NCBI GenBank assembly: GCA_907165065.1 | Contig: OU015528.1 | Span: 44,073,515-44,137,514 of the forward strand | Direction of reading: 5' to 3' | Origin: Caprimulgus europaeus | Lineage: Eukaryota; Chordata; Aves; Caprimulgiformes; Caprimulgidae | Length of the DNA: 64,000 nucleotides | Shown: positions 49,201 through 61,666 of the stretch, piece by piece | Numbering within the stretch: the stretch's first letter is position 1 | Layout: each line of letters opens with the position of its first letter | Translations under genes and position numbers: made by a program | The notes under the pieces: generated by a model | The model's input: only the letters and a program-made list of their open reading frames with translations | Databases searched by the model: none | Told to the model about the DNA's origin: nothing

Positions 49201-52200
49201 CTGCTATTCTGTGATTTGCTTAGAAAAAAACACACATCAACTTAGAGTGTCTTTGTATCAGTTTTAAACACAGGGGTTTTCTTAGGGACATTCCTTGCCT
49301 TGTGCTAATTACTTGTTAGTAAATAAATAATTTTTATAAAAACAAAGGTCAGGCAAGGACCTTATAATATAAATAGAATGTAAATAAAATACAGGTTAAA
49401 TTGATATATATGTCTTAATCAGTTTGGCAATCAGTAAAGGCACAAATTTGAATAATTAATTTTGATAGCTACATCTTTATTTTGTTCTTCCTAGTATTAA
49501 TTTCCTACAAGTCAAAACATTTCTCATTATTCTGTTTGTCTATTCTATTTAGCACAAAAAGAAAGATAAGCATGCCAATAAAATATATACGTTATCAGAA
49601 AAGGTCTTGACCACCATAGTGCCCTATTGCTATTGCTAGGGAAGAACTGCTAAATTATCTAAATGAGAAGCATACATGTATACATCTGCATTTATATGTG
49701 TGTGGGGCTATGAAACAGGCTTCCAACACACAGAGGAACAATACAACGGTAAAAGCCTACACTGACTTCTCAGGAACATGGTCCACTAACATTAACTAAG
49801 CTTTCAAAGTTCTGGTCCTTCATTTTTTTGTAAGTACTGACTTTTAGAATGAATAAGGACTGGAACTCAGATCAAAGGCCCTTACTAATTTCCTTATTTA
49901 TTACTGGGAGTTAAGAAATCCCTGTGCAATTCCCACAAGGATGCAGACAGAGTCTGGACAGACAGAGAAGTGAAAAGTGGGAGCTAATGAATATTGCTCT
50001 AGTATCAGACAGGTAAAGCACTCCCCCCCTTCCTGTTAATTCTGTCGAAACAATGAAGAGAAAAACCTAACCCACCCTTGTCTTGTTTGGCTTAGACATG
50101 AACCCTTGATAAGACTGTGGAAAACAAGAAACTTTGTAATAGATTTTAGCTACCTTTGGCTGAGAAACTCATTTGTCAGAAAAATGTAAAATGTAAAAAC
50201 GGGAGTGTACTTCTGCAACCAATGTACTCTCAGTTTGATATGTTGTAGATAACAGAAAATGACTGATAAAGAATAATATAACATTTTTACTTCAATATTA
50301 CATACTTTACATTTCTCTACAGAAAGGATATCCCAGCAGGAAGGAGAAAGGTGGAGCACAATCCCTGTACCATTTCTTGTTCTGCATTGTACAAAACTCT
50401 GTAGGGACACAGGAAGAGGATACGGAAGTTTCTACAGGAAAACGGAGAAAAGTTCAAACATAAACAGCATCCAAAAAATTTACCAACAGTTTATAATGTT
50501 TGCTTTTTCTCTTTAAATGTTTTAAAACACTTACATTACAGCATAGTTTATTATACATTTCTATGGGTAGACATTTTTGCAATTTCTCTCACAATAAAAT
50601 TTCAAGGCAATTTTTAACATGAATTATACAGGCTATATTACATGGAGCAATGTAAGCAATATTTGGTGTAGCACCCTCCTTTTAACAGAATGAGCAAGTG
50701 TCAGACTAACAAGTTTATACTACAATGTGTAGGATTGTGAAGAATCTTGGTATTTAACCAAAGTCCTTCTGAAGACCACTTCCACAAAAAAAAACCCCTG
50801 AAGTCAAAATAAACTTGCCATAAATTCAACACCTTTTACACAAGGATCTTGTTTCGGAAAGCTTAAGAACGTGCTTAAATCTGGTGTTATATGCAGCTGA
50901 AATGTGGATGAGAGGGTTATAGCCGAAGACCTGTCTTCTCACCTGGAGCTGCCATGCCTCACTGGATGGTGCCAATGGTGGGATACAGCCATGTTAGCAG
51001 TTCCCATAGGTTTGTGGTTGCTTCAATTTATTTTATGTTAAGCACAACATAAGAACACATGATTAACTCTTAAGAACTTTTTTATTAAGTATAGACTTAG
51101 TCTTGTGTTTATGGTCCTTTGCTAAGTCTGGTTTTGAAGGAGCCTACAGTTTGCCACAAAAAAGCTTTCTGTGTAAATGTGGCATCTTTTGATAACACCT
51201 AGTCAAGAGCACACAACAACAGCCAAGGCAATATTCATATAATCATAGTTTTGGCTGCATAGCAGCAATCTTCTTGGAACTGTGACTGTCACTAATGTGT
51301 GATAAAGTTATCAGATGGGCAAACAAGTAGCAGGTCTTCAATGTGTGTACACTTAAGGTACAGGCAGGATAGCAGTCCTGATCTAATATAGAGGAAACCG
51401 GTATATGAAAGATGGACAAACTGGGAAATTTTTGAGGAGTAAGATCAAACCTACATTACTTGAGATTTTAGAAGGAGCAAAATGCTGTCACTTTTAAATG
51501 ACTTAGATGTGAGTATGTCCACACTGAAAGCTTTTACTAGTTGTAGTTCAAATGTATGGCAACCCCACCCCTGAATTGAAACCCCTCATAGACAGCTGAA
51601 AAATGATTCCACATTTGAGCTGTACTGAAGGCAGAATATGAATCTAAGGGACATCTGTGTCTCCTAACTCTAAGCATCTAATTTGGGCAGCTGAGTTACC
51701 TGGCGAGGCTTCCCAGGGCTCCTGCAATAGGCAGTGGAGGGAGGCAGGCACCCCTGGATCATTCATATCAGAGGATCATCCACGTCCTAATTTACATGCT
51801 TTGAATTGTTTCCTGAAGTCTTTGTTACCGTACATCAAGAAAAATAAGTGCACATGCACATGTAAGGTAAAGGTATTAAGACACATTCATTTTTAAACAT
51901 TTTCATGTAACGTGACTTAGGAAAAGGATTTTCTAGCAAGCAAAAGGCAGCTACAATTAGGCTAATAGCAGTCATTTCCTATAAGAAACATATAATGCAT
52001 GTACCTTACCATCTACAACAATGACTGGTTAAGGGGTTAGTTTTTACTTTAAAAAAACAAAGAAATTTTGAAAATTTTTTTTCTTTTACAAATTGTCTTT
52101 TATATGAGGTTTATAATTTTGGCTATGGAGTATGAGAACAGGGAGGGCTTTAAGAAAACATTGTTTATTTTATTAGAAAATGCACATCACCAAGAGCACG

Positions 52201-55200
52201 CACAATTAACTTTGTAACTACAAACATAGTAATACAATTATTGGAACATCATAATCGAATACACAGTAATTAGAAGAGAAAAAATATCATCATTTGCACC
52301 TAACTGAAAACTGTTAAGTAGAAATGTCTCTCAAAGTGTGTGTGTCATACCAGGAGACATAAAAGCTATAAGGTCACATGCTGAAGATAAAATCTGCACA
52401 ATCTCATTCATCATCTAAAAATCTTAGAATTAACGCAGGCTGAGCAGAAGTGGGAGCGAGTTGTGCTTCGTTTGACCAAAAGCATTTGAGAACAGTAAAA
52501 AGAGTTTAATTATATTCAGATGCTATGGCGATACCTGGCAGTAGAAATACCTTGATTAAGTTATATTTAAAGATAGGTTAGAATAAAATAGACAGATAGG
52601 AGATAGGAAAAAAAAAAAGAAAAGAGATGGATAAAATGCAACTAAAGTTGTAGCTCAGACCTTTAATTAATTAGCCTGGAAAAAAAATTGCAGCAGAACA
52701 GATTGAAAGATTTAAGAGAAGCACGGTGACCTCTGAAATAGTTAATCTTTGCAGCTAGATCAGACCTCACGGTTATTCAAAGATTCTTTGAATCCTGTTT
52801 CCCTGTTTTCATGGGTTGCTCACTTAGGTGCTATAGGCTCCTTCAACACAAAGCGACACAACATTTCTGAAATGACAAAAAATCATTTTCAATTACATTG
52901 CACACAGGAGGCAATTCCTTACAAATCTTTCACTAAGAAGGCAAACCTAATGAAACCGTACATGCGAGTGATGCTTTTACTTGAAAAATGTTGGTTCATG
53001 TGCTTTCTTACACAACAACATTCAGGGAAAGCAAACCATTCAGGAAAGCAAAAATGTGCCAGAGGAAAAGGAGTGTAAAAGCAGTAATTTCCACCAACCA
53101 CTCCTTCCTGATCAAGCACCATATCATTCTGAGGGGGGCAGGGGAGAAGAGGAAAACCTTGGGGTCCCCAAAACATAATTCCCTTAAGACTGAAGGCAGA
53201 TTTCTAATTGCAACCCAGCAGTAATTCTCATTCACAGCCTCTGTCATGAGGGACTGGAACATGCTCCCTGAGGGAGAAAGAAGTCCCTGGGAGGATGGAA
53301 GAGGCTCCTGCTTCTTTGCCGAGGTCCTACAATCTGCACAATATACTCGTTTCATGGTGTGAAGAAGCACTTAGCCCTTCTCCTGCCTCTGACAGGAAAC
53401 ATTTTATGATAAAACTTCCATAATTTCTTTGTTCCAGAAAATATGGCATGAGGTTTTGAGCCATTGTTTTTCCCACTAATCTGATCCAACTTCAAACAAG
53501 AGGTTTCTCAGCAGCACACACAGTTCTGTTGATGTCCTCCATCTAAAGTCTTTTCCAAAGCTCACAATTTTACTCCAGATAGCTCAGCAAAAATCCCAGG
53601 GAGAAAGGATGCTTGCTGAGAAACAATGCGCAGCCCAAACTCTTGAGTTTCCACAGGTTTGGAGTCAGCACTACACCCTGGGGTAGCACTGGACAGTGTT
53701 GCAGACAGCGCTTTTCTTGCCAGTGAAGCTGCCTGTGAGATGAGATAAAACTGAGGACCTGACCACTTTGTGAGCGGTATGGATCCTCTGGGACTTTTTG
53801 CAATAATGAAGTTGTTGGCTCTGAAGCCCCTGTTTGTCCAGCTACAGCAAAGTGTGAAAGAGAAAAGCCAAACCTGCTAGAGGAACACTCATCAATAGTG
53901 ATGCAACATTTGCAAGGTATTAAAATAGTACGTTGTGAAGGTCAACCAAGAATCCTACATGAATTAGGCTGTCATTCCAACTCAGGTTATTAGTTTCTAT
54001 ATGCCCACTTTCCAAAATCCCCTAGAAATCCCCCTGTAACCTGGCAGGTGGTTATTCAAGCTAGAATTACTAGAAAATAAGAGAGAAGAACGGTTATGAG
54101 TGATTCTCCCACAGAACCTATTGTGTTAGTTATCATAAAGGCAGACACAAATTTGAAGCCTCTTCACTACAGAGCCTGTAATCTAGAAAGAAATACAAAA
54201 TGTTTAGAGAGTTACATTCATTAAATATAGTTGCAATTAAAATATTAAATGAAACAACAATTATTTTAAACTGCTTTCAACCTTGTTCTTTATAATTACA
54301 CACGATTATAAGCATCTACGTACATTTAAGGAAAATTGTGTACCACACAGTGACATGACAATTATTTAATTTAATGTAATAATTTAATTACAGTAGGACT
54401 TGGAGTGAAATTACACTAAAACCTAGACCAACACAGACATAAGCCTCAGCCTGAAGAGCTAAAACAGAGATCTGGCGCACAGCAAATCTACATTTATTTT
54501 TTTGTTTCCTTCTTTTAGATTGGTTAATTACAGCAGCACATGAGATTTATGAACAGTTTAAAAATACAGTAGAAAAAAATCTGAAAGGACAGACAAAGCC
54601 TGGTTTCTTAATTCATGTAATCTAATAAAAATGAGGCAGAATTATAGTCACTATACTTAGGAATGCTTTGGGGCAATTTTTTCAACAGAAGGACGGGTTT
54701 ATAAATACGGGGCTCTTCTACAAATGGCACTATCCCTAGATAAACAGGACACAGAGATATCCTGGGTGCATATGTTTGTTAAAGGATTGCCTGAACTCAT
54801 CAAATTAGGACTTTCAGCAGCAGTAACCTGCCTTATTGGTCAAAGGGGAGCCATCCCAAGTTACTCTTAATCCTTTAAGAGTGAGACAGCTGTTGTCTCC
54901 ACCAACCCTGAGCAAGGGAAAACAACTTCCAATGCTAAAACCTCAAATCTTCAAAGTTTGAGGACAAGATTCAGGCCTTATAACTAACAGTTGTAATGAT
55001 AATGTAAGCTGATGAATGGAAGCAAACCGAGACACAGAAGTTCACTAGTGACTCTACTAAAAACATAGCTAGCATTTTTATGACTACATTAACAAACAGG
55101 TTTGCCAAGTGGAATTGCTTTTGCAGAAAAAAAGGCTCCTACACAATACAAACCTGCATTTTTCCTCATTCATCATCTTATATTTTTGTATCAGATAATC

Positions 55201-56024
55201 CTTAATGATAACTATAAGTCTAGATTAATTTAGCCAGGTAGATATTGCAGATGAGAGAATTTCTGCAACCATTCTGTAAAGCACAGTGTTTTTATCAAGC
55301 GCATAGATGTAGTTCCCAAAAATGTCTTCCTGGTGACATCCATAGTGCCAGAATCAGTAGCCCTGGCCAAAAGCTCCCATTTTCTTTCACTTCCAGCAGA
55401 GCTTTCTGAATTCCTCATGTTTCAAACACATCCTGGTGGCTTTATTCCATTAAACAAGTTCTGCACTTTCTTCTCCACCATCCGTAGGGTAATATAAAAA
55501 GCCTTCATCCAGAGGCCATCCAGTCTCTAGCACGACAGCTTTACTTAGGTTTCTACCTCACTCTCTAGACGAAAAAAGATTGGTGCTGTAAAAAAAAATC
55601 TAGCGCTGTCATCCAAGTTACAGCATAACAAATAAAAGAAACATTTTAATTTTAAAACTTTTTAAAAGACATAGTATTTGCTTTTTGTAAAAGAAAAGAA
55701 GTTATACTGGTTTTGAGAGTTTGTTCTCTCAGATCTCCACTCCAGTAAGTGGTCAAGGCAACCCTGGAATATCTCTGCTTCATCTCTTGTTCACAAAATC
55801 AACGAAAAATAAATGTAGAAGATGAATGCTGGTGCTCCCAGCTGTCTGTTCAGTGTTGCATACTGGTACCATAAAAGCTTCTCTGGCTGCCTTGTTTTTG
55901 CAAAACTGGGTCTTCAGATGTAGTTCCCAAATAAAGTCTGTTTCTTGCATCCTAATGACTTCAACTAACGCTTACAGCAAGGACTCAATCCACTGAGCAT
56001 TTTAATTTAGGAAATACGCTGTCT
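46225..56024. other. Intergenic stretch, no gene recognised
   Basis: AT-rich sequence with only short unsupported frames. I see no splice-consistent coding exons, RNA gene or intact mobile element until the CR1 fragment at 56.03 kb. Confidence 0.6.
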
Positions 56025-56190
56025 CACCATCCCTGGAGGTGTTCGAGAGATATTTAAAAGGTATTTAAAAGATGTGTAGATATGGTGCTTAGGGACATGG
56101 TTTAGTGGTGGACTTGGCAGTGCTAGGTTTACAGTTGGACTTGGTGATCTTAAAGGTCATTTCCAACCAAAATGACTCTCTGTGATTCAA
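56025..56190 (+). mobile_element. CR1 LINE 3'-end fragment, plus strand
   Basis: Recognisable CR1 3' phrases in order are CATCCCTGGAGGTGTTCGAG, GTGCTTAGGGACATGGTTTA, TTGGACTTGGTGATCTTAAA, GGTCATTTCCAACCAAAATG and a terminal TCTGTGATTC. The copy is 5'-truncated. It lies in the opposite orientation to the cluster 360 bp to its right. Confidence 0.93.
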
Positions 56191-56813
56191 GTTAAACATT
56201 TTAATGCTTCTTTATTTGGGAAACACAAAATGAGGATTTAGCAGATCTCACATAATACAAAATGAATTCTAAAAGGGAATTATTTAAGGAAAATAACAAA
56301 GTTAAGTCAGTACCATGTTATTCCATTATTATTATTATTAATAATCATAGCTCCTGTGTCATTGCATATCAAAAACATTCAGAACTGCAGTTATTGTGCT
56401 GGAATGATAAATCTTGTGACCGTTAAAAGAAATAGCAGTGAACTCTTGATTTTAAAGTATTATGCATTGAACATCACTGGGAAGACAGAAGATAAAGTCA
56501 CTCACTCTGAGAATTTCCAAATAAAGATAGAAATAGACAGTACAATGCAGATAGAGAATCATAGAATGATCAGGGTTGGAAGGGACCTTTAAAGGTCATC
56601 TAGTCCAACCGTCCTGCAGTGAGCAGGGACATCTTCAACTAGGTCAGGTTGCTCAGAGCCCTGTCCAGCCTGACCATGAATGTTTCCAGGGATGGGGCTT
56701 CTACCACCTCTGGGGGAAACCTGTTCCAGTGTTTCATCACTCTCATCGTAACAAATTTCTTCCCTATATCTAGCCTAAATCTACCCTCTTTTAGTTTTAA
56801 ATCATTATCCCTT

Positions 56814-57495
56814 TGTGTTGGGCTGGGGGGTAGGGGGCAGGGCTCTTTTTGGTAGTTGGCGAAGGGGCTACAGTGATGGCCCCTGTGAGAAGCTTTGCAA
56901 AGCTCCCCTGGCTCCAAGATGGACCTGGCTCCAGCCCAGGCTAAGCCAATTAGCAATAGGCAAATGCCTCTTCTAATCAATATTTATGAGGGGAATAACC
57001 GTTTGGAAAAGAAAAAGGAGAGAACCATCAGGAGACCACTGACTTGAACAAAAAAGACCATCAGCCTAAGCAAAAGGAGCATTGTTGCCATGAGGAAGAA
57101 GGAGGTGGGGGAAGACAGAGAACTTCATACATTCAGATCAACATGCATGAAGAGGAGGAGGAGGTAAATGATGTCCCCTGCAGCCCACACAAGTTCTATG
57201 GTGGAGCAGACACCCATGTGTATGCCATGGAGGTCTCCACGCTGGAGCAGAAAGCTGTGGTGAAGGTGTTTTAAGATGTGGTTGTTACGTCTCACTATCC
57301 TACTCTGATTGATTGGTAATGAATTAAATTGATTTTTCTTCCCCACGTCGAGTCTGTTTTGCCCGTGACCGTAATTGGTGAGTGAGTCCTCATTTCAACC
57401 CATGAGCCCTTTGTTGTGTTTTTCTTCCCATCTCACGGGGTGGTGGGGAGTGAATGCAAGACTGCATGGTCTTAGCTGTGGGTGAAACCATCACA
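56814..57495 (+). mobile_element. Avian ERV solo LTR (682 bp), inserted in CR1
   Basis: TGTGTTGGG...CATCACA is flanked by the 5-bp target duplication CCCTT (56809-56813 and 57496-57500). It is the same family as the LTR at 11,431: shared blocks include CCATGGAGG(T/A)CTCCACG, CTGGAGCAG, TAAGATGTGGTTGTTA, GAATTAAATTGATTTTTCTT and CGTGACCGTAATTGGTGAGT. This copy lacks about 300 bp of the central repetitive portion. No internal viral genes are present. It is about 1.3 kb upstream of, and on the same strand as, the presumed ELK3 promoter. Confidence 0.9.
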
Positions 57496-57659
57496 CCCTT
57501 GTCCTATTGCAACAGGTTCTGCTAAAAAGTTTGTCCCATCTTTCTTATAGGCTCCCTTTCAGTAACTGAAAGGCCCCAACAAGATCAGTCTCCAGGGTCT
57601 TTTCTTCTCCAGGCTGAACAACCCCAGCGCTCTCAGCCTGTCTTCATAGGAGAGGTGTT

Positions 57660-57924
57660 GCAGAATCACAGAATGATAGGGGTTGGAAGGGGCTTCTGAA
57701 GATCAGCTAGTCTAACCCTCCTGCTAGAGCAAGATCACCTAGAGTAGATCACACAGGAAGGTGTCCAGGCGGGTTTTGAATGTCTCCAGAGAAGGAGACT
57801 CCATAACCTCTCTGGGCAGTGGTCTGTTACCCTCACAATAAAGACGTATTTCTGTATGTCTAGGTTGAACCTCCTGTCTTTCAGTTTGTGACCATTTCTC
57901 CTTGTTCTGTCACTGGACACCACA
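57660..57924 (-). mobile_element. Second CR1 fragment, nested inside the first
   Basis: The fragment has its own CR1 3' terminus, GCAGAATCACAGAATGATAG, then GGGTTGGAAGGGGCTTCTGA and, further in, GTGTCCAGGCGGGTTTTGAA and CTCCTTGTTCTGTCACTGGA. GTGTT occurs at both borders (57655-57659 and 57925-57929), suggesting a short target duplication. The host CR1 resumes immediately after it. Confidence 0.85.
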
Positions 57925-58844
57925 GTGTTCCAGCCCTCTGATCATTTTTGTGGCCCTGTGAGACACAGAGAAAGACATAAAGGACATAAACTCCAAATAC
58001 TGGAAATGTGTCCCTTATAATAAATACAAACCAACAGTTTAGCTCTGAGGTCTACAGCTTGAAGGTCAACACCTAAATCCCAATCAGCCAGCTACCACCC
58101 ATGGGTCTCAGATACGATGTGGAGCTGACAGATCCAGCTCGGATTTGGCGACTGGAGTGCCTCTCAACTTCTAGTATGTCATTTCCCTCCATTTCTGTGG
58201 TCGTGCCGTGCTGTGCCATTCCTGTACTGTGTTATCGGTGTGAGGTCCAGCTCGGGATGGTGGCCAGCACATCCAGCAAACTACCGCTCGCCACCAGCCC
58301 CTCAGCCTCTGCCGGGCCGAAGCGGAGGCACCCAGGGCTTGGCTCCAGCGCCGTCGGACCCCAGCTAGCTGGGACGGAGACGGCCGCCTCTCCCAGGGCC
58401 GGCGCCTCGCCGAGGCCCCTCGCCATGCTCCTGCGGGAGGAGGAAGCGCCTCTCGATAGCGCTTCCTAATCACCTCCTTCCCAGGTGTCACCCGAGGCGC
58501 CCCGGGAGCGCGGCGAACCGAGGCAGCTCAGCCGGCCGGCAGCCCGGTGCCGCGGTGGGCCCAGCGCGGGGTGGCGGGAGGCTCCTCCCCGGGGGTGTAG
58601 CACAGGAAGAGGTGGAGGTCGGGGGAGCCGCCGGAGCTCCCTGCGAGCCCGCGGAGTTGCCGTTACCCGTTGTACTATGTGTGTGTCTTATGTTACAGCC
58701 ATGCTGCACATCAGTGGCCAGAGCGAGGGGAGGAAAAGCCTGTTTACACAGACTGCAAACCGCCTGGGGAATAATGCAGGAAAGGAAGTGAGCCGGCTCG
58801 CTGTCTGACTGCTCTGACTTCCTGCTCGCTCTCACACGGGCGCG

Positions 58845-58863
58845 CACACACACACACACACAC
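58845..58863. repeat. (CA)n microsatellite
   Basis: Nine CA units, preceded by CGCG, sit 8 bp before an A30 run inside the CpG island. Confidence 0.9.
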
Positions 58864-58871
58864 CCGCCGAG

Positions 58872-58901
<30 letters not shown>
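58872..58901. repeat. A30 homopolymer in probable 5' UTR
   Basis: Thirty A are followed by GGAGAGGGGGAG and another A9. The run is unusual inside a CpG island and liable to length errors. Confidence 0.9.
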
Positions 58902-58903
<2 letters not shown>

Positions 58904-58971
58904 AGAGGGGGAGAAAAAAAAATCAGGATCTCGTTACAAGAGCAACAGGGCGTTTGCAGAAGACTGTCAGC

Positions 58972-59007
58972 ATGGAGAAGTGGGGGATTATACCCAGCTC
59001 CCTCTAA
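58972..59007 (+). CDS. Short upstream ORF in the probable ELK3 leader (11 codons)
   Basis: ATG in CAGCATGG (G at +4, C at -3) opens MEKWGIIPSSL and a TAA. It lies within the presumed first exon, 38 nt before the donor. If the exon model is right this would be a uORF that closes before the main start. No homology is claimed. Confidence 0.3.
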   Translation: MEKWGIIPSSL

Positions 59008-59223
59008 ACTACCAGGAGAGAGCGGAAAAGTCCCTCAGGCTCTGGGTAGGTACCGGTGCCGCTGCGCCTGCCCCGACTCCTGCAAAGTTTCGGGGGGCTT
59101 CGGGAAGGGGAGGGCAGCGGCAGCTGCGGGGTCCGGCGCCCCCCTCGCTGGTGGGGCAGCGTGCGGGGTGGAGGTGAAGAGAGCCGGGAGCAGCGCGGGG
59201 AGCGGGGCTCGGAGCCCCACGCC

Positions 59224-59248
59224 GGGCTGGGGGGCTCGGGCAGCGGGG
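59224..59248 (+). promoter_or_regulatory. G-quadruplex-type motif in CpG island
   Basis: Four runs of three or more G are separated by loops CT, CTC and CAGC, fitting the strict G3+N1-7 pattern. It lies about 180 bp downstream of the presumed donor, on the coding strand. Confidence 0.6.
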
Positions 59249-61640
59249 CTGTAGCGAGGGCAGGGGGCGGCGGTTGGAGGGCGCAGGGCGCTGGGGGGGC
59301 GGCTCCTGCTGCCTCAGGGGGCCCCTCGCCCCGGTGGAGGGCTGCTCGCGGCCCCGCGCTCCCTGGGAGTTGCGGGTGTAGGTGCGGGGACGGAGCGCGT
59401 GTGGGGGGCGAGCGGGCGCGGGGGAAGGGGCCGAGGTGTGAGGGGAGGCAGGGCCGGGAGGGGGGCGCTGCCTGACAGGGCGCAGTGGGTCGGGGTAGCC
59501 CTGGGACCCCTCGCCGCCCCGCAGCCCCCTCGGCCGTGCCGGGCCGTGTCCCGCCCACCCCTCCCCGGCGGTGTCCGGCTGCGGGGCCGCGCGGGCCTTG
59601 CCCCGTTCGAGCAGCATCGTGATAGCGGCGTTCGGGGCGGCGGGGGCCGCCCGGGTGCCTGTCACGGCGGCGGCGGAGGGGCGCCGCAGGGTCCCCGGCG
59701 CCGCTGCAGGGCCGGGGGGGAGGGAAGTCAGTCTCCTGCAGAAACTGCAGAAGGGGCTTTAAAAAAGGGGGGAAGAAAAAAAAAAAAAAGTGTCGGGAGA
59801 GTTTCTGGCTTGTCTGGAAACAGCAAGACTAATTGCCATGCGCTTCCGGTTTGAAACTGGCAGCAGACAACATCTTGAAAATGAGTCACTGCAGCTCACA
59901 AAGAAACTCTGTGGTTTTCTCCCTCTCAGGTTTATGTATTTGCTCCTTTTTACAGTTTCCTTTGTAGTCTTCTGCGTTCTCCCTGGCCCTCCCCCTCCTC
60001 GCCTTTCTTAGCCACCTCCTGCCCCAAGACCCCTTGGCCGACGTGGATAGTTTCCACGACCAACCAAAAAAACACTAAAAATGTTTGCAAGGGAATGAAA
60101 AAAAAAAAAAAGGGAGGGGGAGGGGGAAAGGGAGAGAAAGGGGAGAGTTGTTTTTGGATCTGGCTTTGCTGAAGGTTAGAGGGACTCTGATGCTGCAGGG
60201 GGAAAAAGTTCCCTGAATTTTCCACTGGCTGCAGGAAGAGAGCCCATTTAGTCATGGCTAAGTAATGTCTGCACACACACCAACTAATCTCATTAGGAGT
60301 TTCCGTTCCCTAACACAGGAGGGTTTTGTGAAGCCCTGTCAGCCTTTCTAACACTGCAGCTGAAAGGGAGACAAGTTACATCTTTATTTACTTAGGGGTG
60401 TAGCGCTAAGACAAGTTTATACAATGCAGCATCTTTTTGGTCATGAGGACTCCAACTTCAAAAGTTTCATTTAATTCCAAGCAGAAAGTTGTGATTCATG
60501 TCATATTTTGCTCATATAGAGTTCAATTATTTCAGATTAAATGTAATTTATGCATAAGTAGTTTTGTAGGGTGAACTGCCGAAATGGGGTACACAGAAGG
60601 CTGTGTGTGATGTTCTGTGCATCTGTGAGAATTGTATGTAATTGCAATATTAAAAGACTCTTGTGCCAAGATATCAAGGTGATAGGCATGTTTGAAAAGT
60701 ATATTCACTCATATAACCTTGCTGTATTGGTGCTTTACATGTCTAATTTCCAAGTGATATTTATTTTGTACGTATCACTTGACTTGGTTGTTTGTGTAAT
60801 TATTTCATAATGATTTATTTTCATAGCGGTCATGAAAAAAGTCTGCGTTCAGAATCAGAAAGATTTTTGCCATGCCCCAGTCACTGATCTTTAATTTAAA
60901 TTAGAAATTAATAACTTTTTGCAAAAAAACCCTGATGGAGCAAACAAAGAAAATGGAGTCTTGCTTGCAAGTGGGTTTTAACTTAAAGAAATGTCAAAAA
61001 TGTGAATAAAATTGCATGTAATAGGAAATAACACTTAGCTGCTTACTTGAGTTATCGTGTGATAGCATTAAACTAGCAAATACTGTGCAAAAAAGTAGTA
61101 CTTGTATGAAGGACTAATTGCAGTATACCACGTGTTTACCTTTGAGGATCTTCAGTGTTTCCTGTGCTTCCTATGTCTAAGCTATACAAAAAAGTTCTTC
61201 ATTAACATCACTTTACAGAGGACTTTTATTAGTGGATTAGTGACAGTCTGCAGACATAGATGCCTTTTGATTTCCTAGTTGGGCAGAGAATAATTTTTAG
61301 AATAGTATGTAAACCAGAAAATGCCTAATCTCTGTTTCAATCAAATGCAGTTATCAGGTAGTGAGAACCATTTTTCCAGTTCTGGAGTTTTATTTCTTTC
61401 ATAAAATTCTAAATTTTGGAGAGAGAGGTGCATTACTGGGCATAATGTTCAAAAAGATGTTGAATGTTTTATGAAACAGTTAGTGTGGCATACAGCACCA
61501 AAACTCTTACTAAAGAGTGTTCCCTATCTCTTATTATCTTGCTTTGAAATATAAATGTTAAATTGTCTGCTTACTGCATTAAATATTGCTGGAATTTCAG
61601 TGTGCCATCTGCTGAATCAGCGTAGATGAAGCACGTGCAT

Positions 61641-61666
61641 TCATACATACATATATATATATATAG
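61641..61666. repeat. (CATA)n/(TA)n microsatellite
   Basis: CATACATACATA runs into an alternating TA tract of about eight units. Confidence 0.85.

Larger units (their letters stand above)
56554..57960 (-). mobile_element. CR1 LINE copy split by an LTR and by a second CR1
   Basis: The plus strand shows the reverse complement of the CR1 3' end in three pieces. The first, 56554-56813, runs from GAATCATAGAATGATCAGGG to ATCATTATCCCTT. The second, from the duplicated CCCTT at 57496 (new CR1 sequence from 57501) to 57659, runs from GTCCTATTGCAACAGG to CATAGGAGAGGTGTT. The third, 57930-57960, is CCAGCCCTCTGATCATTTTT followed by GTGGCCCTGTG. The pieces are collinear with the CR1 consensus, which shows that the two intervening elements inserted later. 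Confidence 0.9.
58800..59045 (+). other. ELK3: Probable 5' non-coding first exon (ELK3)
   Basis: The sequence passes from a CA repeat and an A30/GGAGAGGGGGAG purine tract into mixed-composition sequence ending CTCAGGCTCTGG, followed by GTAGGT, a good splice donor (GT at 59046). Downstream DNA becomes extremely G-rich, as at the start of many first introns. The transcription start is not determined and the 5' limit given is approximate. ELK3 in other vertebrates starts translation in exon 2, which is consistent with no ETS-domain codons here. Confidence 0.45.
58240..59745 (+). promoter_or_regulatory. ELK3: CpG-island promoter, probably of ELK3
   Basis: About 1.5 kb is dense in CpG and G-runs, with no TATA box. 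In vertebrates the gene next to LTA4H on this side, transcribed away from it, is ELK3 (ETS ternary complex factor, Net/SAP-2). Gene identity is therefore inferred from synteny, not from coding sequence. The island contains the probable first exon, a CA repeat, an A30 tract and a G-quadruplex-type motif at 59224-59248. Confidence 0.7.

Noticed and set aside
59004..59854. Open frames of 139-218 codons rich in Gly/Arg/Pro/Ala
   Set aside because: They are a product of the CpG island and G-runs, overlap on both strands, and lack conserved domains.
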